Assembly: GCA_028284345.1 (NCBI GenBank)
Contig: JANQRY010000008.1
Coordinates: forward strand, 496,001 to 560,000
Origin: Hyphococcus sp.
GTDB taxonomy: Bacteria; Pseudomonadota; Alphaproteobacteria; Caulobacterales; Parvularculaceae
DNA length: 64,000 nt
Direction of reading: 5' to 3'
The notes beneath the pieces are model-generated. The model did not search any database. It was not told the origin of the DNA and worked only from the letters and a program-made list of their open reading frames with translations. Shown here piece by piece: positions 1 through 8,405 of the stretch (its first letter is position 1; every line of letters begins with the position of its first letter). Made by a program: the position numbers and the translations under genes.

Positions 1-1
1 G

Positions 2-367
2 GACATTTTCGATGAAGAATACAAATTCGAATCTTTCGATGCCATCCTGGCTTTCAATATGCTGCACACAGTCCCTGATCCTCAAGCTGTTATGCAAAGA
101 ATATACGAACTCCTCAAGCCCGAGGGATTAGTTATTACTGTCACGCCGTGCTTGCGGGACAAGTTGTCATTTCTGATCAGCCTACAGATTAAGCTTGTGC
201 AGGTATTGTGTAGTATTGGGGTAATTCCTGTCCCGATCAGAAGACTCAAAAGCAATGATTTAGATGATTTGATGGGAAACGGGAATTTTCAGATCACTGA
301 TTCGGAAAAATTATTTGCAGGAGCATCGAGTTATTTTGTGGTCGGAAAAAAGATGCGCGAATCATAA
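2..367 (+). CDS. SAM-dependent methyltransferase, C-terminal part (5' end outside window)
   Basis: The frame is open from the first bases of the window, reading DIFDEEYKFESFDAILAFNML, so the track start at 59 is internal. The segment FDAILAFNMLH followed by a helix and ELLKPEGLVITVTP is the typical end of a class I methyltransferase fold, where motif post-I leads to the LKPGG-like turn. The SAM-binding glycine loop would lie upstream of the window. The substrate cannot be inferred. It ends before a short inverted repeat at 378-400. Confidence 0.6.
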   Translation, partial: DIFDEEYKFESFDAILAFNMLHTVPDPQAVMQRIYELLKPEGLVITVTPCLRDKLSFLISLQIKLVQVLCSIGVIPVPIRRLKSNDLDDLMGNGNFQITDSEKLFAGASSYFVVGKKMRES

Positions 368-514
368 TGAAGAAATTTCCGTTTAACCGCTTTAAACGGA
401 GTGACGAAAAAGGCCGCTGCCAGATGCGATTGATCGGCTTAAGATCACCACAAGTAATCCGCTGAAGGCCAACGTGGAAACATGCCGCAAATCGGTCATT
501 CGGAATTACACTGG

Positions 515-546
515 GAACGTCCGCGTTTGGCGAAAGCCGGACGTTC
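515..546. repeat. Inverted repeat downstream of amn
   Basis: GAACGTCCG at 515-523 is the perfect reverse complement of CGGACGTTC at 538-546, with a 14-nt loop. It lies 20 bp past the stop codon of the minus-strand AMP nucleosidase gene, so it may terminate or protect that transcript. No clear U-tract follows. A second weaker repeat, TCCGTTTAA/TTAAACGGA, lies at 378-400. Confidence 0.45.
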
Positions 547-564
547 GCCACCCTCCCGAAGACG

Positions 565-2028
565 CTACCGCAAAAAAGGCTCGTCGAAGCTTCTGAGTTT
601 GCGCGAATGGAGCGTGCCGGCTTTGGCTTCGGCGCGTAAGAGTTCAATGGCGTTGACGCCGATTTCGAGGTGCTGGCTTACCCGCGCCTGATAGAAGGCG
701 TCGGCCATGCCCGGCAGTTTGATCTCCCCATGGAGCGGCCGGTCCGAAACGCAAAGAAGCGTTCCATAGGGCACGCGATAGCGATAGCCGTTCGCCGCAA
801 TGGTCGCCGATTCCATATCGATGGCGATGGCCCGGGCCTGATTGAGCCGCACCGCATTGCGCTCAAAGCGAAGCTCCCAATTGCGGTCGTCAGTCGTCAC
901 CACCGTGCCGGTGCGCAGGTGCTCTTTCAGCCTTGCCTGCTCAATGCCGCTCACCGTCTGAACCGCTTCTGTCAGCGCAAGCTGCACTTCCGCCAGGGTC
1001 GGCAGAGGCACGGACGGCGGCAGGACGTCGTCGAGCACATTGTCCTCGCGCAAGTACGCGTGGGCCAGCACATAGTCGCCGAGCCGTTGCGAGCGACGGA
1101 GGCCCCCGCAATGGCCGATCATCAGCCACACCTGTGGCCGCAGGACAGCGAGGTGGTCGGTAATCGTTTTTGCGTTTGATGGGCCGATGCCGATATTCAC
1201 CAGCGTCAGGCCCCAGTGATCGGGCTGGACGAGATGATAGGCCGGCATTTGCGGGGATTTGACCCCGTCCGCCGGCGCCGGCGCGCCCTTGCGCGTCACC
1301 CGGTCGCCCGGCTCGATCAGCGCCTCGGCGCGGCCCGCCTCGACTTCTTTCTTTGCATAGGCGACGAATTCATCGACATACCGTTGATAGTTCGTAAACA
1401 GAATAAAGTCCTGAAAATAATCAGGACGCGTCGCCGTATAATGCTGAATGCGGTGCAGGGAATAGTCGACCCGTTCGGCCGTAAACATCGACAGCGGCAG
1501 CGGGCCCGACCGCTTCAGGATAATCTGGCCGTCCACAATATCGTCATTGGTGGCGACAAGGTTCGGCGTATGAAAATGGTGTTGCAGCTCGTTGCGCCGT
1601 TCCTGCGTGAGCTGCACGGTGGCGCTTTCAAGGCCGAAGGAAAGCGGTATCGGCGTAAACGAGCGGCCGACGAAAATTTCCGCCTTATAGCGGTCGATGA
1701 TCCGCGACAGCTGACCTTTGAGATAGCCTTTAAAGAGAGCGGGCTGTGTAATCGTTGCGCCGTGCAGGCTGGTCGAGGCGACGCGGCCCAGGGCGAGCGC
1801 CGAGGTCTGCGGCGCGGCCTCCGCGGGAATGCGGGCGCAAAGATAGGGATAGACCGGGGCGTCGGCCGGGTCCGGCGCCGCCTCGCCAGCCATGTACCGC
1901 GCAAACTGCTGCTGCAACGCGACGATGGCGTCGTCGTAAAGCGCGGTCAGGCGATCGACGGCGGCCTGCGCCGTTTTGCAGGCGACGAGATCGCTTGCCG
2001 GCGCGTCAACGGGCGGCTTTATCGCCAT
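565..2028 (-). CDS. amn: AMP nucleosidase
   Basis: The 487-residue protein matches the expected size of Amn (about 480 residues), which cleaves AMP to adenine and ribose 5-phosphate in purine salvage. The N-terminal half holds the family-specific regulatory domain. The C-terminal half is a nucleoside phosphorylase-like domain with LTLVNIGIGPSNAKT, MIGHCGGLR and a region ending AIDMESATIAANGYRYRVPYGTLLCVSDRPLHGE, where the Met-Glu pair contacts the ribose in this superfamily. The gene is complete and in the chromosomal flank, so it is probably native. The start at 2028 gives MAIKPPVDAPAS, a reasonable short leader. Confidence 0.92.
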   Translation of the reverse strand: MAIKPPVDAPASDLVACKTAQAAVDRLTALYDDAIVALQQQFARYMAGEAAPDPADAPVYPYLCARIPAEAAPQTSALALGRVASTSLHGATITQPALFKGYLKGQLSRIIDRYKAEIFVGRSFTPIPLSFGLESATVQLTQERRNELQHHFHTPNLVATNDDIVDGQIILKRSGPLPLSMFTAERVDYSLHRIQHYTATRPDYFQDFILFTNYQRYVDEFVAYAKKEVEAGRAEALIEPGDRVTRKGAPAPADGVKSPQMPAYHLVQPDHWGLTLVNIGIGPSNAKTITDHLAVLRPQVWLMIGHCGGLRRSQRLGDYVLAHAYLREDNVLDDVLPPSVPLPTLAEVQLALTEAVQTVSGIEQARLKEHLRTGTVVTTDDRNWELRFERNAVRLNQARAIAIDMESATIAANGYRYRVPYGTLLCVSDRPLHGEIKLPGMADAFYQARVSQHLEIGVNAIELLRAEAKAGTLHSRKLRSFDEPFLR

Positions 2029-2114
2029 AAACTGTTCCTGTCCTTACTGGCACAACGGCATACACCGTTTCGCCGGGGCCGCACCAGAACGCGCGGCGCC
2101 CATGGCCAACGCCG

Positions 2115-2327
2115 CTAAAGCGCGGCGATTTCCTCATCGCTGAGGGCGCGCGCTTCGTCGATCAGCATGATCGGCACGCCGTCGCGGATCGGATAGGCGA
2201 GCGCCGCATTCTTGCTCAGGAGCTCGCCCTTTTCGCGATTGAAGACGAGCGGCCCGCGCGTTTGCGGACAAACGAGAATTTCGAGCAGTTTCGGATCGAT
2301 CTCGCCCGGCGCCGTTTCTTCGTTCAT
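2115..2327 (-). CDS. Trm112-family small zinc-binding-like protein (YcaR type)
   Basis: This 70-residue protein has the Trm112 signature [16 protein letters not shown] followed by [13 protein letters not shown]. In this family the ...CPxC/T... strand and the YPIRDGIPxML strand form a small beta domain; bacterial members are accessory proteins of largely unknown role. Here the usual second cysteine after CP is replaced (CPQTRG), so metal binding is uncertain. It lies between the LON-domain gene and amn on the same strand. Confidence 0.85.
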   Translation of the reverse strand: MNEETAPGEIDPKLLEILVCPQTRGPLVFNREKGELLSKNAALAYPIRDGVPIMLIDEARALSDEEIAAL

Positions 2328-2342
2328 GGTCGGTCCTTCATC

Positions 2343-3005
2343 CTATTGCAGCGTCGCGTCGCCGCCCGGCTCCTCGCCGCCGGACATTTCCATCAGCGCC
2401 ATCAGGCAATCCGCCTGTTCGGCGACGGTCGGGGCTTCAAGCAACGCCTGTTTCTCGCTGGGCGAGAACGGACAGCCCATGGCGAGGGACACGACCAGCG
2501 CCTCGACGGGCGCGCCCTCCGCCGCGTCCCAGTCCGCCTTCAATCCTTCCGCATCAAGATAATCCCGCATGATCTCGAGGAAGAGATCGCGATCGACCTC
2601 GTCGCCGGATGCGTCCGCATGGGCGTCAATCTCATAGGCGCCCCAATCGACCGTCGCCTGGCGATAGGGCGTATCGGCATGAACCTCTTCGATCAGGCGA
2701 AAGCGGCGCACGCCGGTCAGCGTAATCAGGTAACGCCCGTCGCCGGTTTCCGAAAACGCGGTGATGCGCCCGGCGCAGCCGACATCGAACAGTTTCGGCG
2801 CGTCGCGCCCGTCGCCCGCACGCGGCTGAATCATGCCGATGGCGCGAGCGCCGGCAAGCGCGTCGTCGACCATGCGCAGATAGCGCGGCTCAAAGATATT
2901 AAGCGGCAATTGCGCCCCGGGCATCAAAAGCGCGCCGGCGAGGGGAAAGACGGGAATGGTTTCCGGCAGTTGTTTCTGAAATCTCGGTTTGGGTTCGACA
3001 ATCAT
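2343..3005 (-). CDS. LON substrate-binding (LAN) domain protein
   Basis: The 220-residue protein begins with ETIPVFPLAGALLMPGAQLPLNIFEPRYLRMVDDALAGARAIGMIQP, the hallmark of the N-terminal substrate-binding domain of Lon protease. There is no AAA+ or Ser-Lys protease domain, so it is a stand-alone LON-domain protein, a common conserved bacterial family of unknown role. It lies in a same-strand run with the CnoX-like thioredoxin (30 bp upstream) and Trm112 (15 bp downstream), a frequent alphaproteobacterial gene order that suggests an operon. Confidence 0.88.
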   Translation of the reverse strand: MIVEPKPRFQKQLPETIPVFPLAGALLMPGAQLPLNIFEPRYLRMVDDALAGARAIGMIQPRAGDGRDAPKLFDVGCAGRITAFSETGDGRYLITLTGVRRFRLIEEVHADTPYRQATVDWGAYEIDAHADASGDEVDRDLFLEIMRDYLDAEGLKADWDAAEGAPVEALVVSLAMGCPFSPSEKQALLEAPTVAEQADCLMALMEMSGGEEPGGDATLQ

Positions 3006-3035
3006 AGATGCGGCGTGTTCCCGGCCGGCGGAAAT

Positions 3036-3959
3036 TTAAGAAAACAAGAGCGATGAAAGGCGTCGCCGCCCGCGCGTCGTCGCCGGATTGGCGGGCCCCA
3101 GCGCGTCAAAGACGGTAAGCAGTTTCTTGCGTGCGGCGCCGTCGTCCCAGTCGCGGTCCTTTTCAACAATCGCGAGAAGCTCGTCGATCGCCGCATCCAG
3201 CGACCCGGCGCCGATCAGCGCGGCGGCGTAATCAAACCGCACGGCAAGATCGTCAGGCCGCGCTTCCGCCGCCGCCCGCGCCGCGCCAAGGTCTGCACCG
3301 GCGCCCTCGGCGGCGAGCGACAAGGCCGCTTCAATGCCGGCGAAAGCCGGGTCCGTTTTTTTGTCCTCCGGCACGAGATCAAACGTGGCGCGCGCCTGCT
3401 CGACGTCGCCGGCGCTGAGCTGGCACCGCGTGAGCCCGGCAAGGGCGCGCAGGTTTTGCGGGTCCGCCTGGGCGACCTGGGCGAAGAGTTGCGCCGCGGC
3501 CGCGGCGTCGCCTTCCTTGAGGGCGGCCTCGCCGGCGTTCAGATAGTCCTCAAGCGGATTGTCGCCGCCGCCGGTGGCCGCGTCCGCCGCCTGCACAAGC
3601 CGTTCGATGAACTTCTTGATTTCGCTTTCCGGCAGCGCGCCCTGAAACCCATCGATCGGGCGGCCCTGAAAAAAGGCGTAGACGGTGGGGATCGACTGAA
3701 TACGCAGCTGCGAAGCGAGCATCTGGTTCTTGTCGATATCGACTTTGACCAGGCGCACCTTGCCGCCCGCGGCGACCACAGCGCGTTCGAGAAGGGGCCC
3801 GAGCTGTTTGCACGGCCCGCACCAGTCGGCCCAGAAATCGACAATGACCGGCGCCTCCATCGAGGCGGTGATGACGTCCTGTTCGAAGGTCTCGACGCTG
3901 GCGTCTTTGATGAGATCTGCGGGCGGCGCAGCATCGCCGCCGCCGATAATCGGTTCCAT
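3036..3959 (-). CDS. Thioredoxin-fold co-chaperone, CnoX/YbbN type
   Basis: Residues about 20-125 form a thioredoxin domain with the active site WADWCGPCKQ (Cys47, Cys50), followed by a cis-Pro region SIPTVYAFFQG. The rest is a tetratricopeptide-like helical region (ADPQNLRALAGLTRCQLSAGD and following repeats), the architecture of YbbN/CnoX, which protects proteins from oxidative aggregation and cooperates with GroEL. Length 307 is normal. Unlike E. coli CnoX, which has an SxxC motif, this copy keeps CGPC and could act as a true oxidoreductase. The start at 3959 gives a short acidic leader. Confidence 0.88.
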   Translation of the reverse strand: MEPIIGGGDAAPPADLIKDASVETFEQDVITASMEAPVIVDFWADWCGPCKQLGPLLERAVVAAGGKVRLVKVDIDKNQMLASQLRIQSIPTVYAFFQGRPIDGFQGALPESEIKKFIERLVQAADAATGGGDNPLEDYLNAGEAALKEGDAAAAAQLFAQVAQADPQNLRALAGLTRCQLSAGDVEQARATFDLVPEDKKTDPAFAGIEAALSLAAEGAGADLGAARAAAEARPDDLAVRFDYAAALIGAGSLDAAIDELLAIVEKDRDWDDGAARKKLLTVFDALGPANPATTRGRRRLSSLLFS

Positions 3960-4036
3960 AATCCACCGTCTCCGAAAATTCGGCGCAATGAGTTGAACTG
4001 CTTAGATGAGGGCGCGCCGCGCCAAAGGCAAGCCGT

Positions 4037-4579
4037 CTAGGGGCCGAGCGGCGCCTTAAGGTCCATGATTTCCGGCGCAAAGCCGCAGGATTCAAGGAAT
4101 CGGATCAGATCGTCAGGGGAAATCGCCGTCGAGGCCGTGTTTTCCAGCGGGTGAAACCAGACCGGATCCGCCGCCATCAGCGCCGCGTCGACGACGAGCC
4201 GCGACAGGGCCGCGGCCGACCGGTTGATCAGGGCGAACGGCGTCACCGCGCCCGGAATGACGCCGAGGGTCCGGGTCATCAATTCCGGTTTTCCGAAGGA
4301 AAGCCGGCCCTTCGCCCCGATTGCCTTGCCGAGGCCGACGAGATCGACGCGCGTATCGGCATGGGCGACCGCGAGCGTCAGGACCCCCTTTTTGTCTTTC
4401 AGGAACAGGTTTTTCGAATGACCGCCGGGCATCGACGCCTTGAACGCGCGCCCGTCCTCAACCGTGAAAAAGGCGGGATGGTCGACCGTCCGGTGCGCAA
4501 TGTCGAGCGCGTCGAGCCGCGCAAACAGGTCCGCGCGGCTCGACGCCTCATCTGCCGTCGGCGGATTTTCCGAAGCCAT
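4037..4579 (-). CDS. Prolyl-tRNA editing domain protein (YbaK/ProXp family)
   Basis: The protein has the YbaK/INS domain: LFARLDALDIAHRTVDHPAFFTVEDG, then GGHSKNLFLKDKKG with the conserved Lys, and VIPGAVTPFALIN. Such free-standing domains deacylate Ala- or Cys-tRNA(Pro). I place the start at Met 4579 (MASENPPTADEA), 35 codons inside the track ORF, because the upstream part is arginine-rich and lacks family similarity. It is the last native gene before tRNA-Gly and the island. Confidence 0.82.
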   Translation of the reverse strand: MASENPPTADEASSRADLFARLDALDIAHRTVDHPAFFTVEDGRAFKASMPGGHSKNLFLKDKKGVLTLAVAHADTRVDLVGLGKAIGAKGRLSFGKPELMTRTLGVIPGAVTPFALINRSAAALSRLVVDAALMAADPVWFHPLENTASTAISPDDLIRFLESCGFAPEIMDLKAPLGP

Positions 4580-4705
4580 CGTCAGCGTCTTCCCTCTCGT
4601 CGATCGTCCTATCTGACGCGAAGACTTGGCGCTTGCAATGGCCAGCCCCCTCGTGCATATAGCGCGCCCTGTCGGGAGCGCCACGCGCGCCCGACGCGCC
4701 AGTGA

Positions 4706-4780
4706 GCGGGCGTAGCTCAGGGGTAGAGCATCACCTTGCCAAGGTGAGGGTCGTGCGTTCGAATCGCATCGCCCGCTCCA
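4706..4780 (+). tRNA. tRNA-Gly (GCC)
   Basis: A 75-nt cloverleaf can be folded: acceptor gcgggcg/cgcccgc, discriminator T and an encoded CCA. The anticodon arm is tcacc-ttgccaa-ggtga with anticodon GCC, and the T-arm contains gttcgaatc. The 3' end from 4767 doubles as the island attachment core, and integration leaves the tRNA intact on this side. Confidence 0.96.
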
Positions 4781-4781
4781 A
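4767..4781 (+). other. attL core (tRNA-Gly 3' end)
   Basis: The sequence catcgcccgctccaa is repeated exactly at 55611-55625. Similarity extends leftward with three mismatches (ttcgaatcg versus ttggaatta), as expected for an att core inside a T-arm and acceptor stem. Confidence 0.9.
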
Positions 4782-4835
4782 AATTTCTTTAAACATCAAT
4801 AAAATCAATAACTTAAAATGCCACCACAGGTGGTT

Positions 4836-4867
4836 TGGTGCACGTTTTGGTACACATTCTGGTACAC
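4836..4867 (+). repeat. Left-end integrase arm-type repeats
   Basis: Three boxes, TGGTGCAC at 4836, TGGTACAC at 4848 and TGGTACAC at 4860, have a 12-bp period. The same order, sequences and spacing occur at 55492-55523 near attR, in the same orientation. One box per helical turn on one face suggests binding sites for integrase or an excision factor. Confidence 0.75.
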
Positions 4868-4922
4868 AAAATTTTTTAATGATACCGGCTATGACAGAGA
4901 AATCGAGCGAAGACAGCCTCGG

Positions 4923-7190
4923 CTATCGGTCCGTTTTTAGGCTCTGAAACATCTCGGCGATGCTTTCGTTTTCGTGACGATCAGCACGCCATTGTTCTTT
5001 GTATTCGTCATAGTGGGCATCAGCGTATTGTTCTTCGTTTTCCTCAAACTCCTGGCGTGCATCTTCTACATCCCCGATCAGTAGCTCTGTATTGACGCCT
5101 AGTGTTTTGCCAATGTGGTCGATGTCTGAGACCAAACCATCAAACTCATCCCGGGAGCGGCAATTCGTTCGCTCGTCATAAAAGTAATCTTCGCGATACG
5201 CCCTGAAGCCGGCCTTTAATGCGTCAAGTTCGCTTTCCACTGGCGGTTTTTCCAAAAGCCTAGTGGCCTCACGCAGCTCGTCAGAACGGCACCCATTTTT
5301 CACAATGTCAAAGACGCGGCACCGCAATTCTACTGCGAGCGCCTGATGCTCCGTCTGCTCATTGACCTCGATCATCATAATGACTTCGACAAGCGCATTG
5401 ATATCAGCGCCTTCATCTAATGGTTCAGCCAAAAGCGTATCTGCCATCGGCTCAACTAATTCCCGATATTCTGCGGCTTTCAAATCAGACAAGCCAAGAA
5501 TTACAGCAAGCCGTTCTGGGTAACTTGGCGCTTTCCAAGCTGAGGTGCCATTTGGATAATCCACCCTCCTCTCAGCACACATTAACTCCCGAACTATCGG
5601 CGCGGCTTCACGCGAACATTCTTTTATTGTGCGACGCAGTTCGTTAGACTGCAATTGGCGGGCGAAGTTCCAAAGCCTTGCAACCTGTGAAAATGATACA
5701 GCGCTTATCAACTGGTCGACCGCATTTTCAGGCGCTTCGGATATTACTGCGCCCAATAGGTCGAGCACTGATGGGTCAATGACTTCAACTGCAAAATGCC
5801 CTTTCGGAGCAACAAAGCTGCCGCTTAGCTCTTTCAGAGCCCGGCCAAAGTCTTGAGGTAACGTTTCATAACTATATTTTTTTGCTCGATGGCCCTGAAA
5901 CTTCTTAAACGCCTTTTCCAGTGCATTGATCGCGATCCGGCCCTCAAAGCTCCATAGAGTCAGCAATAATGTCTGAGCCGACTTGCTTAGTTCTTGTTCG
6001 TAAGCGTGACGCCAAATTTCAATCGGGTTTTCGAGAAGTTGGCTTACGAATTTGCAATATTTTTCTGCGGGAACATTCTTAATGCGCTGGCGTGTCGCCA
6101 TCCATTCAATAACACGCGGATTAAATTTTTTGTGACGGATGATCTTGCTGTAGAAGTCGTTCTCTAAAAGAGCCGTCACGTGACTATCGGGCAAATCACT
6201 AAAGTAGATGTGGTTGTAGAGTATCTGCGCACGCTGACGAGTGGAATAATCACGCATCCGCAAAATTATTCGATCCGCATCGAGATTTGCGTATCTCAAT
6301 CGTTCAGAACGCAACTTGGCCTGTTCGTAGAGATGCTCACGCGTGGTCAGCACCAAGCGCGAAGTAGGGTCTTCGCGAACCATCGATATGAAAGATAATA
6401 GTGCCTTATCGTTGGCGTTGATGCTTTCGCCAATGAGCGTCGCGCCGACAAAGTCGTCAAAATAGAAAATCTGGTTGACGCCCTGCTTAAAAAGTTTAGC
6501 CCCTTCCGTGACATCACGGTCAATCACGATGGCTTGCCAACCTTGCGATAAGTGTTCGTATAATAGCATGTTCGCGAGCGTTGTTTTGCCGATACCGGGC
6601 GGGCCAGCAATCATGACGACTCTCTCGTCGGCCAGCCGTTTTTCAGCTTCTCCAAACGCGTCGGTTTGAACATATCGCCGAATTTGTTGATGAATTTTTT
6701 TGACTTCGAATTCGCTGCGGGTTGCTTCTGCATTATGCAGAACGCGGTCCAATACGGCTTGACTTGTGAGCCAGAGTTTTGGGTGGCCTTGCTCGATTGT
6801 GGGGTGGCGGCCAAGTAAGTTATTCAGGTCGGTTTGACCAATAACATCGCCCACGACAAGCGGCGCTGACGGAAGTGCCGCAATTATTTTATCTTTGTCC
6901 TGCGGGGATAGCGGCACAGAAGTCACGACTACGTACCGGGAGGGCGCTAGTTTTTTTACCTTTTTGTCTTCCTTTTTCAGATCTCTAATAAGGCCATTTA
7001 GCCCGGTACGAACATAGTGTTTGACTTGCACAATAAGTTTGTCGGGGCCGCTGGCGTATCTGAGATCGATGCCTCCATCCCGCCCGCTCTTGAAACTCTC
7101 AAGATGCATAGACCATTCCTGTTGCAGTAGGTCCCGGGCAAGCCGCTCTAAATCCAGCGGTGAGAGTTGGTGAAAGTCGTAATCAGGCAT
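4923..7190 (-). CDS. Restriction-endonuclease-like domain fused to STAND NTPase (nSTAND3-like)
   Basis: About 755 residues. Numbered on the track ORF, the N-terminus is a Mrr/PD-(D/E)XK-like nuclease with GRDGGIDLR (43-51) and VQVKHY (61-66), giving the Asp...Gln-x-Lys core. Next comes a STAND-type P-loop NTPase with Walker A AGPPGIGKTT (about 202-211) and Walker B IFYFDDF (about 249-255), a winged-helix stretch, and a long alpha-helical C-terminus that may sense a trigger. I choose ATG 7190 over the track TTG at 7211. It overlaps the Fic gene by 8 bp, so translation is probably coupled. This architecture is typical of anti-phage effectors that degrade DNA when triggered. The trigger is unknown. 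Confidence 0.8.
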   Translation of the reverse strand: MPDYDFHQLSPLDLERLARDLLQQEWSMHLESFKSGRDGGIDLRYASGPDKLIVQVKHYVRTGLNGLIRDLKKEDKKVKKLAPSRYVVVTSVPLSPQDKDKIIAALPSAPLVVGDVIGQTDLNNLLGRHPTIEQGHPKLWLTSQAVLDRVLHNAEATRSEFEVKKIHQQIRRYVQTDAFGEAEKRLADERVVMIAGPPGIGKTTLANMLLYEHLSQGWQAIVIDRDVTEGAKLFKQGVNQIFYFDDFVGATLIGESINANDKALLSFISMVREDPTSRLVLTTREHLYEQAKLRSERLRYANLDADRIILRMRDYSTRQRAQILYNHIYFSDLPDSHVTALLENDFYSKIIRHKKFNPRVIEWMATRQRIKNVPAEKYCKFVSQLLENPIEIWRHAYEQELSKSAQTLLLTLWSFEGRIAINALEKAFKKFQGHRAKKYSYETLPQDFGRALKELSGSFVAPKGHFAVEVIDPSVLDLLGAVISEAPENAVDQLISAVSFSQVARLWNFARQLQSNELRRTIKECSREAAPIVRELMCAERRVDYPNGTSAWKAPSYPERLAVILGLSDLKAAEYRELVEPMADTLLAEPLDEGADINALVEVIMMIEVNEQTEHQALAVELRCRVFDIVKNGCRSDELREATRLLEKPPVESELDALKAGFRAYREDYFYDERTNCRSRDEFDGLVSDIDHIGKTLGVNTELLIGDVEDARQEFEENEEQYADAHYDEYKEQWRADRHENESIAEMFQSLKTDR

Positions 7191-7791
7191 CGAAAGAGTC
7201 GGCTCCAACAAAATTGAGAATTAATGAAAAATTTTGCGCATCAGCGGCTCTCAGCGCCGCAATATACTCGTCGCGCCGCTTGTTCTCATTCATCAGATCG
7301 TGGCCCGCCGCCCAGTCAATCGGCTTGTGGTCGAAGCAGTGCCGCAAATATTCATCGGCCATGATCCGGGCATGTCTTCCATTGCCGTTTGGAAAACAAT
7401 GTATCTGAACCAGGCGGTGATGAAACCGCGCCGCCGCTTCGAGCGGTGGATATGTTCCGTGCTCCGCCCAATAACGCGCATCGTCCAAAAGCATCCGAAG
7501 CTGCATGCCGATCTGCACGGGATCGACGCCGATATTCTTTTCGGTCTGACGAAACGTTCCGGCCCAGTTCCACACATCACCGAACAGCCTGCGGTGCAGT
7601 TCGCGCACAAACTCTTCGCTCAGCACATCATTTTTGCGGCGGCGGCCGAGCCATATGAGGCCGCTTTCCACGTTGGCTTGCTCAAGTGCGTTAAGCTCGC
7701 CCCGCGTCGTAACATGTTTGAACTTCAGCCCTTCCAACTCGTCTGGATCGAGCGGCGTCGCGCCATCAGGTTCTTCGCCTATGCCGGTCAT
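7183..7791 (-). CDS. Fic-domain protein, mobile mystery protein B
   Basis: The Fic motif HCFPNGNGRHAR is at residues 131-142, preceded by the flap region (GTFRQTEKNIGVDPVQI). Fic enzymes transfer AMP or related groups to proteins. The metal-binding acid of the canonical HxFx(D/E)GNGR is Asn here, as I recall for mobile mystery protein B, so enzyme activity may be weak or altered. It overlaps the upstream HTH gene by 4 bp (start 7791 against stop 7788), the standard A-B pair layout, and overlaps the downstream STAND gene by 8 bp. The pair is known from mobile-element contexts. Confidence 0.88.
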   Translation of the reverse strand: MTGIGEEPDGATPLDPDELEGLKFKHVTTRGELNALEQANVESGLIWLGRRRKNDVLSEEFVRELHRRLFGDVWNWAGTFRQTEKNIGVDPVQIGMQLRMLLDDARYWAEHGTYPPLEAAARFHHRLVQIHCFPNGNGRHARIMADEYLRHCFDHKPIDWAAGHDLMNENKRRDEYIAALRAADAQNFSLILNFVGADSFDA

Positions 7792-8258
7792 CCGTTCTCC
7801 CAGAAATCGGAAGGCGGATTGCGCATGAATTCGCGGGCCATCCCCTCAATCTCGTCATTGAGTTGATCTTCATTCAGTTTTTGTTTTTCCAGCGCCATAT
7901 GCGTACTCGCGCGTAAAACGATTTTCCTCGCCTTCTTGCGGGCCTGCTCTTTTATGATGTCCTCGATTCCCACTTGCGCGGGAACGATGGCGTAGACGAA
8001 TTTGCAGCCCATGGCCTCGGCCATGGTTCTCATGGTCTGGAGGGTGGCGCGGTCATTCTGTTCGGATTGCTCGGCGGCGGAGATATTCGCGCGGGTGCGC
8101 CCGACCATCCGGCCAAGCTGGGCGGCTGAAATCCCGAGCGCCTTGCGCACGGAAGCAATCCAGCCCTCGGACGGGCGGATCAGTTCATGCGCAGGCGCAG
8201 CGGCGGCCTGATTGACTTTCGCCTGGTATTGCTTCTGGGCTGTGGATTTCACGCTCAT
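7788..8258 (-). CDS. HTH regulator, mobile mystery protein A
   Basis: The 156-residue protein has an XRE-type helix-turn-helix (WIASVRKALGISAAQLGRMVGRTRANISAAEQSEQ) after a basic N-terminus, then the family's conserved tail TMRTMAEAMGCKFVYAIVP. This matches mobile mystery protein A, always encoded upstream of the Fic partner. It likely represses the operon: an inverted copy of the 19-bp operator starts 2 bp upstream of its ATG, with three direct copies beyond. It therefore resembles the antitoxin/regulator of a TA-like module. Confidence 0.88.
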   Translation of the reverse strand: MSVKSTAQKQYQAKVNQAAAAPAHELIRPSEGWIASVRKALGISAAQLGRMVGRTRANISAAEQSEQNDRATLQTMRTMAEAMGCKFVYAIVPAQVGIEDIIKEQARKKARKIVLRASTHMALEKQKLNEDQLNDEIEGMAREFMRNPPSDFWENG

Positions 8259-8259
8259 T

Positions 8260-8374
8260 GTATAATCTCGGTTTGACGTATCGCAACAAATGTCAAACCA
8301 TAATTATACTAAAACGATAGATTTGTCAAACTATAATTTAACGTTTAGAATTCATTGTCAAACCTTAGCTTGAC
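8260..8374. promoter_or_regulatory. Four-copy 19-bp operator between mmpA-mmpB-STAND operon and HEPN-like gene
   Basis: The copies are tgtcaaaccataattatac (8291-8309), tgtcaaactataatttaac (8324-8342) and tgtcaaaccttagcttgac (8356-8374). An inverted copy lies at 8260-8278 (cgtcaaaccgagattatac on the minus strand). Core is TGTCAAACYDWRRYTT. The copies cover the divergent intergenic region, so the HTH protein likely controls both its own operon and the gene at 8406. Confidence 0.75.
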
Positions 8375-8405
8375 ACATGTCGCCGACATATTGGGGAAAG
8401 CGCCT

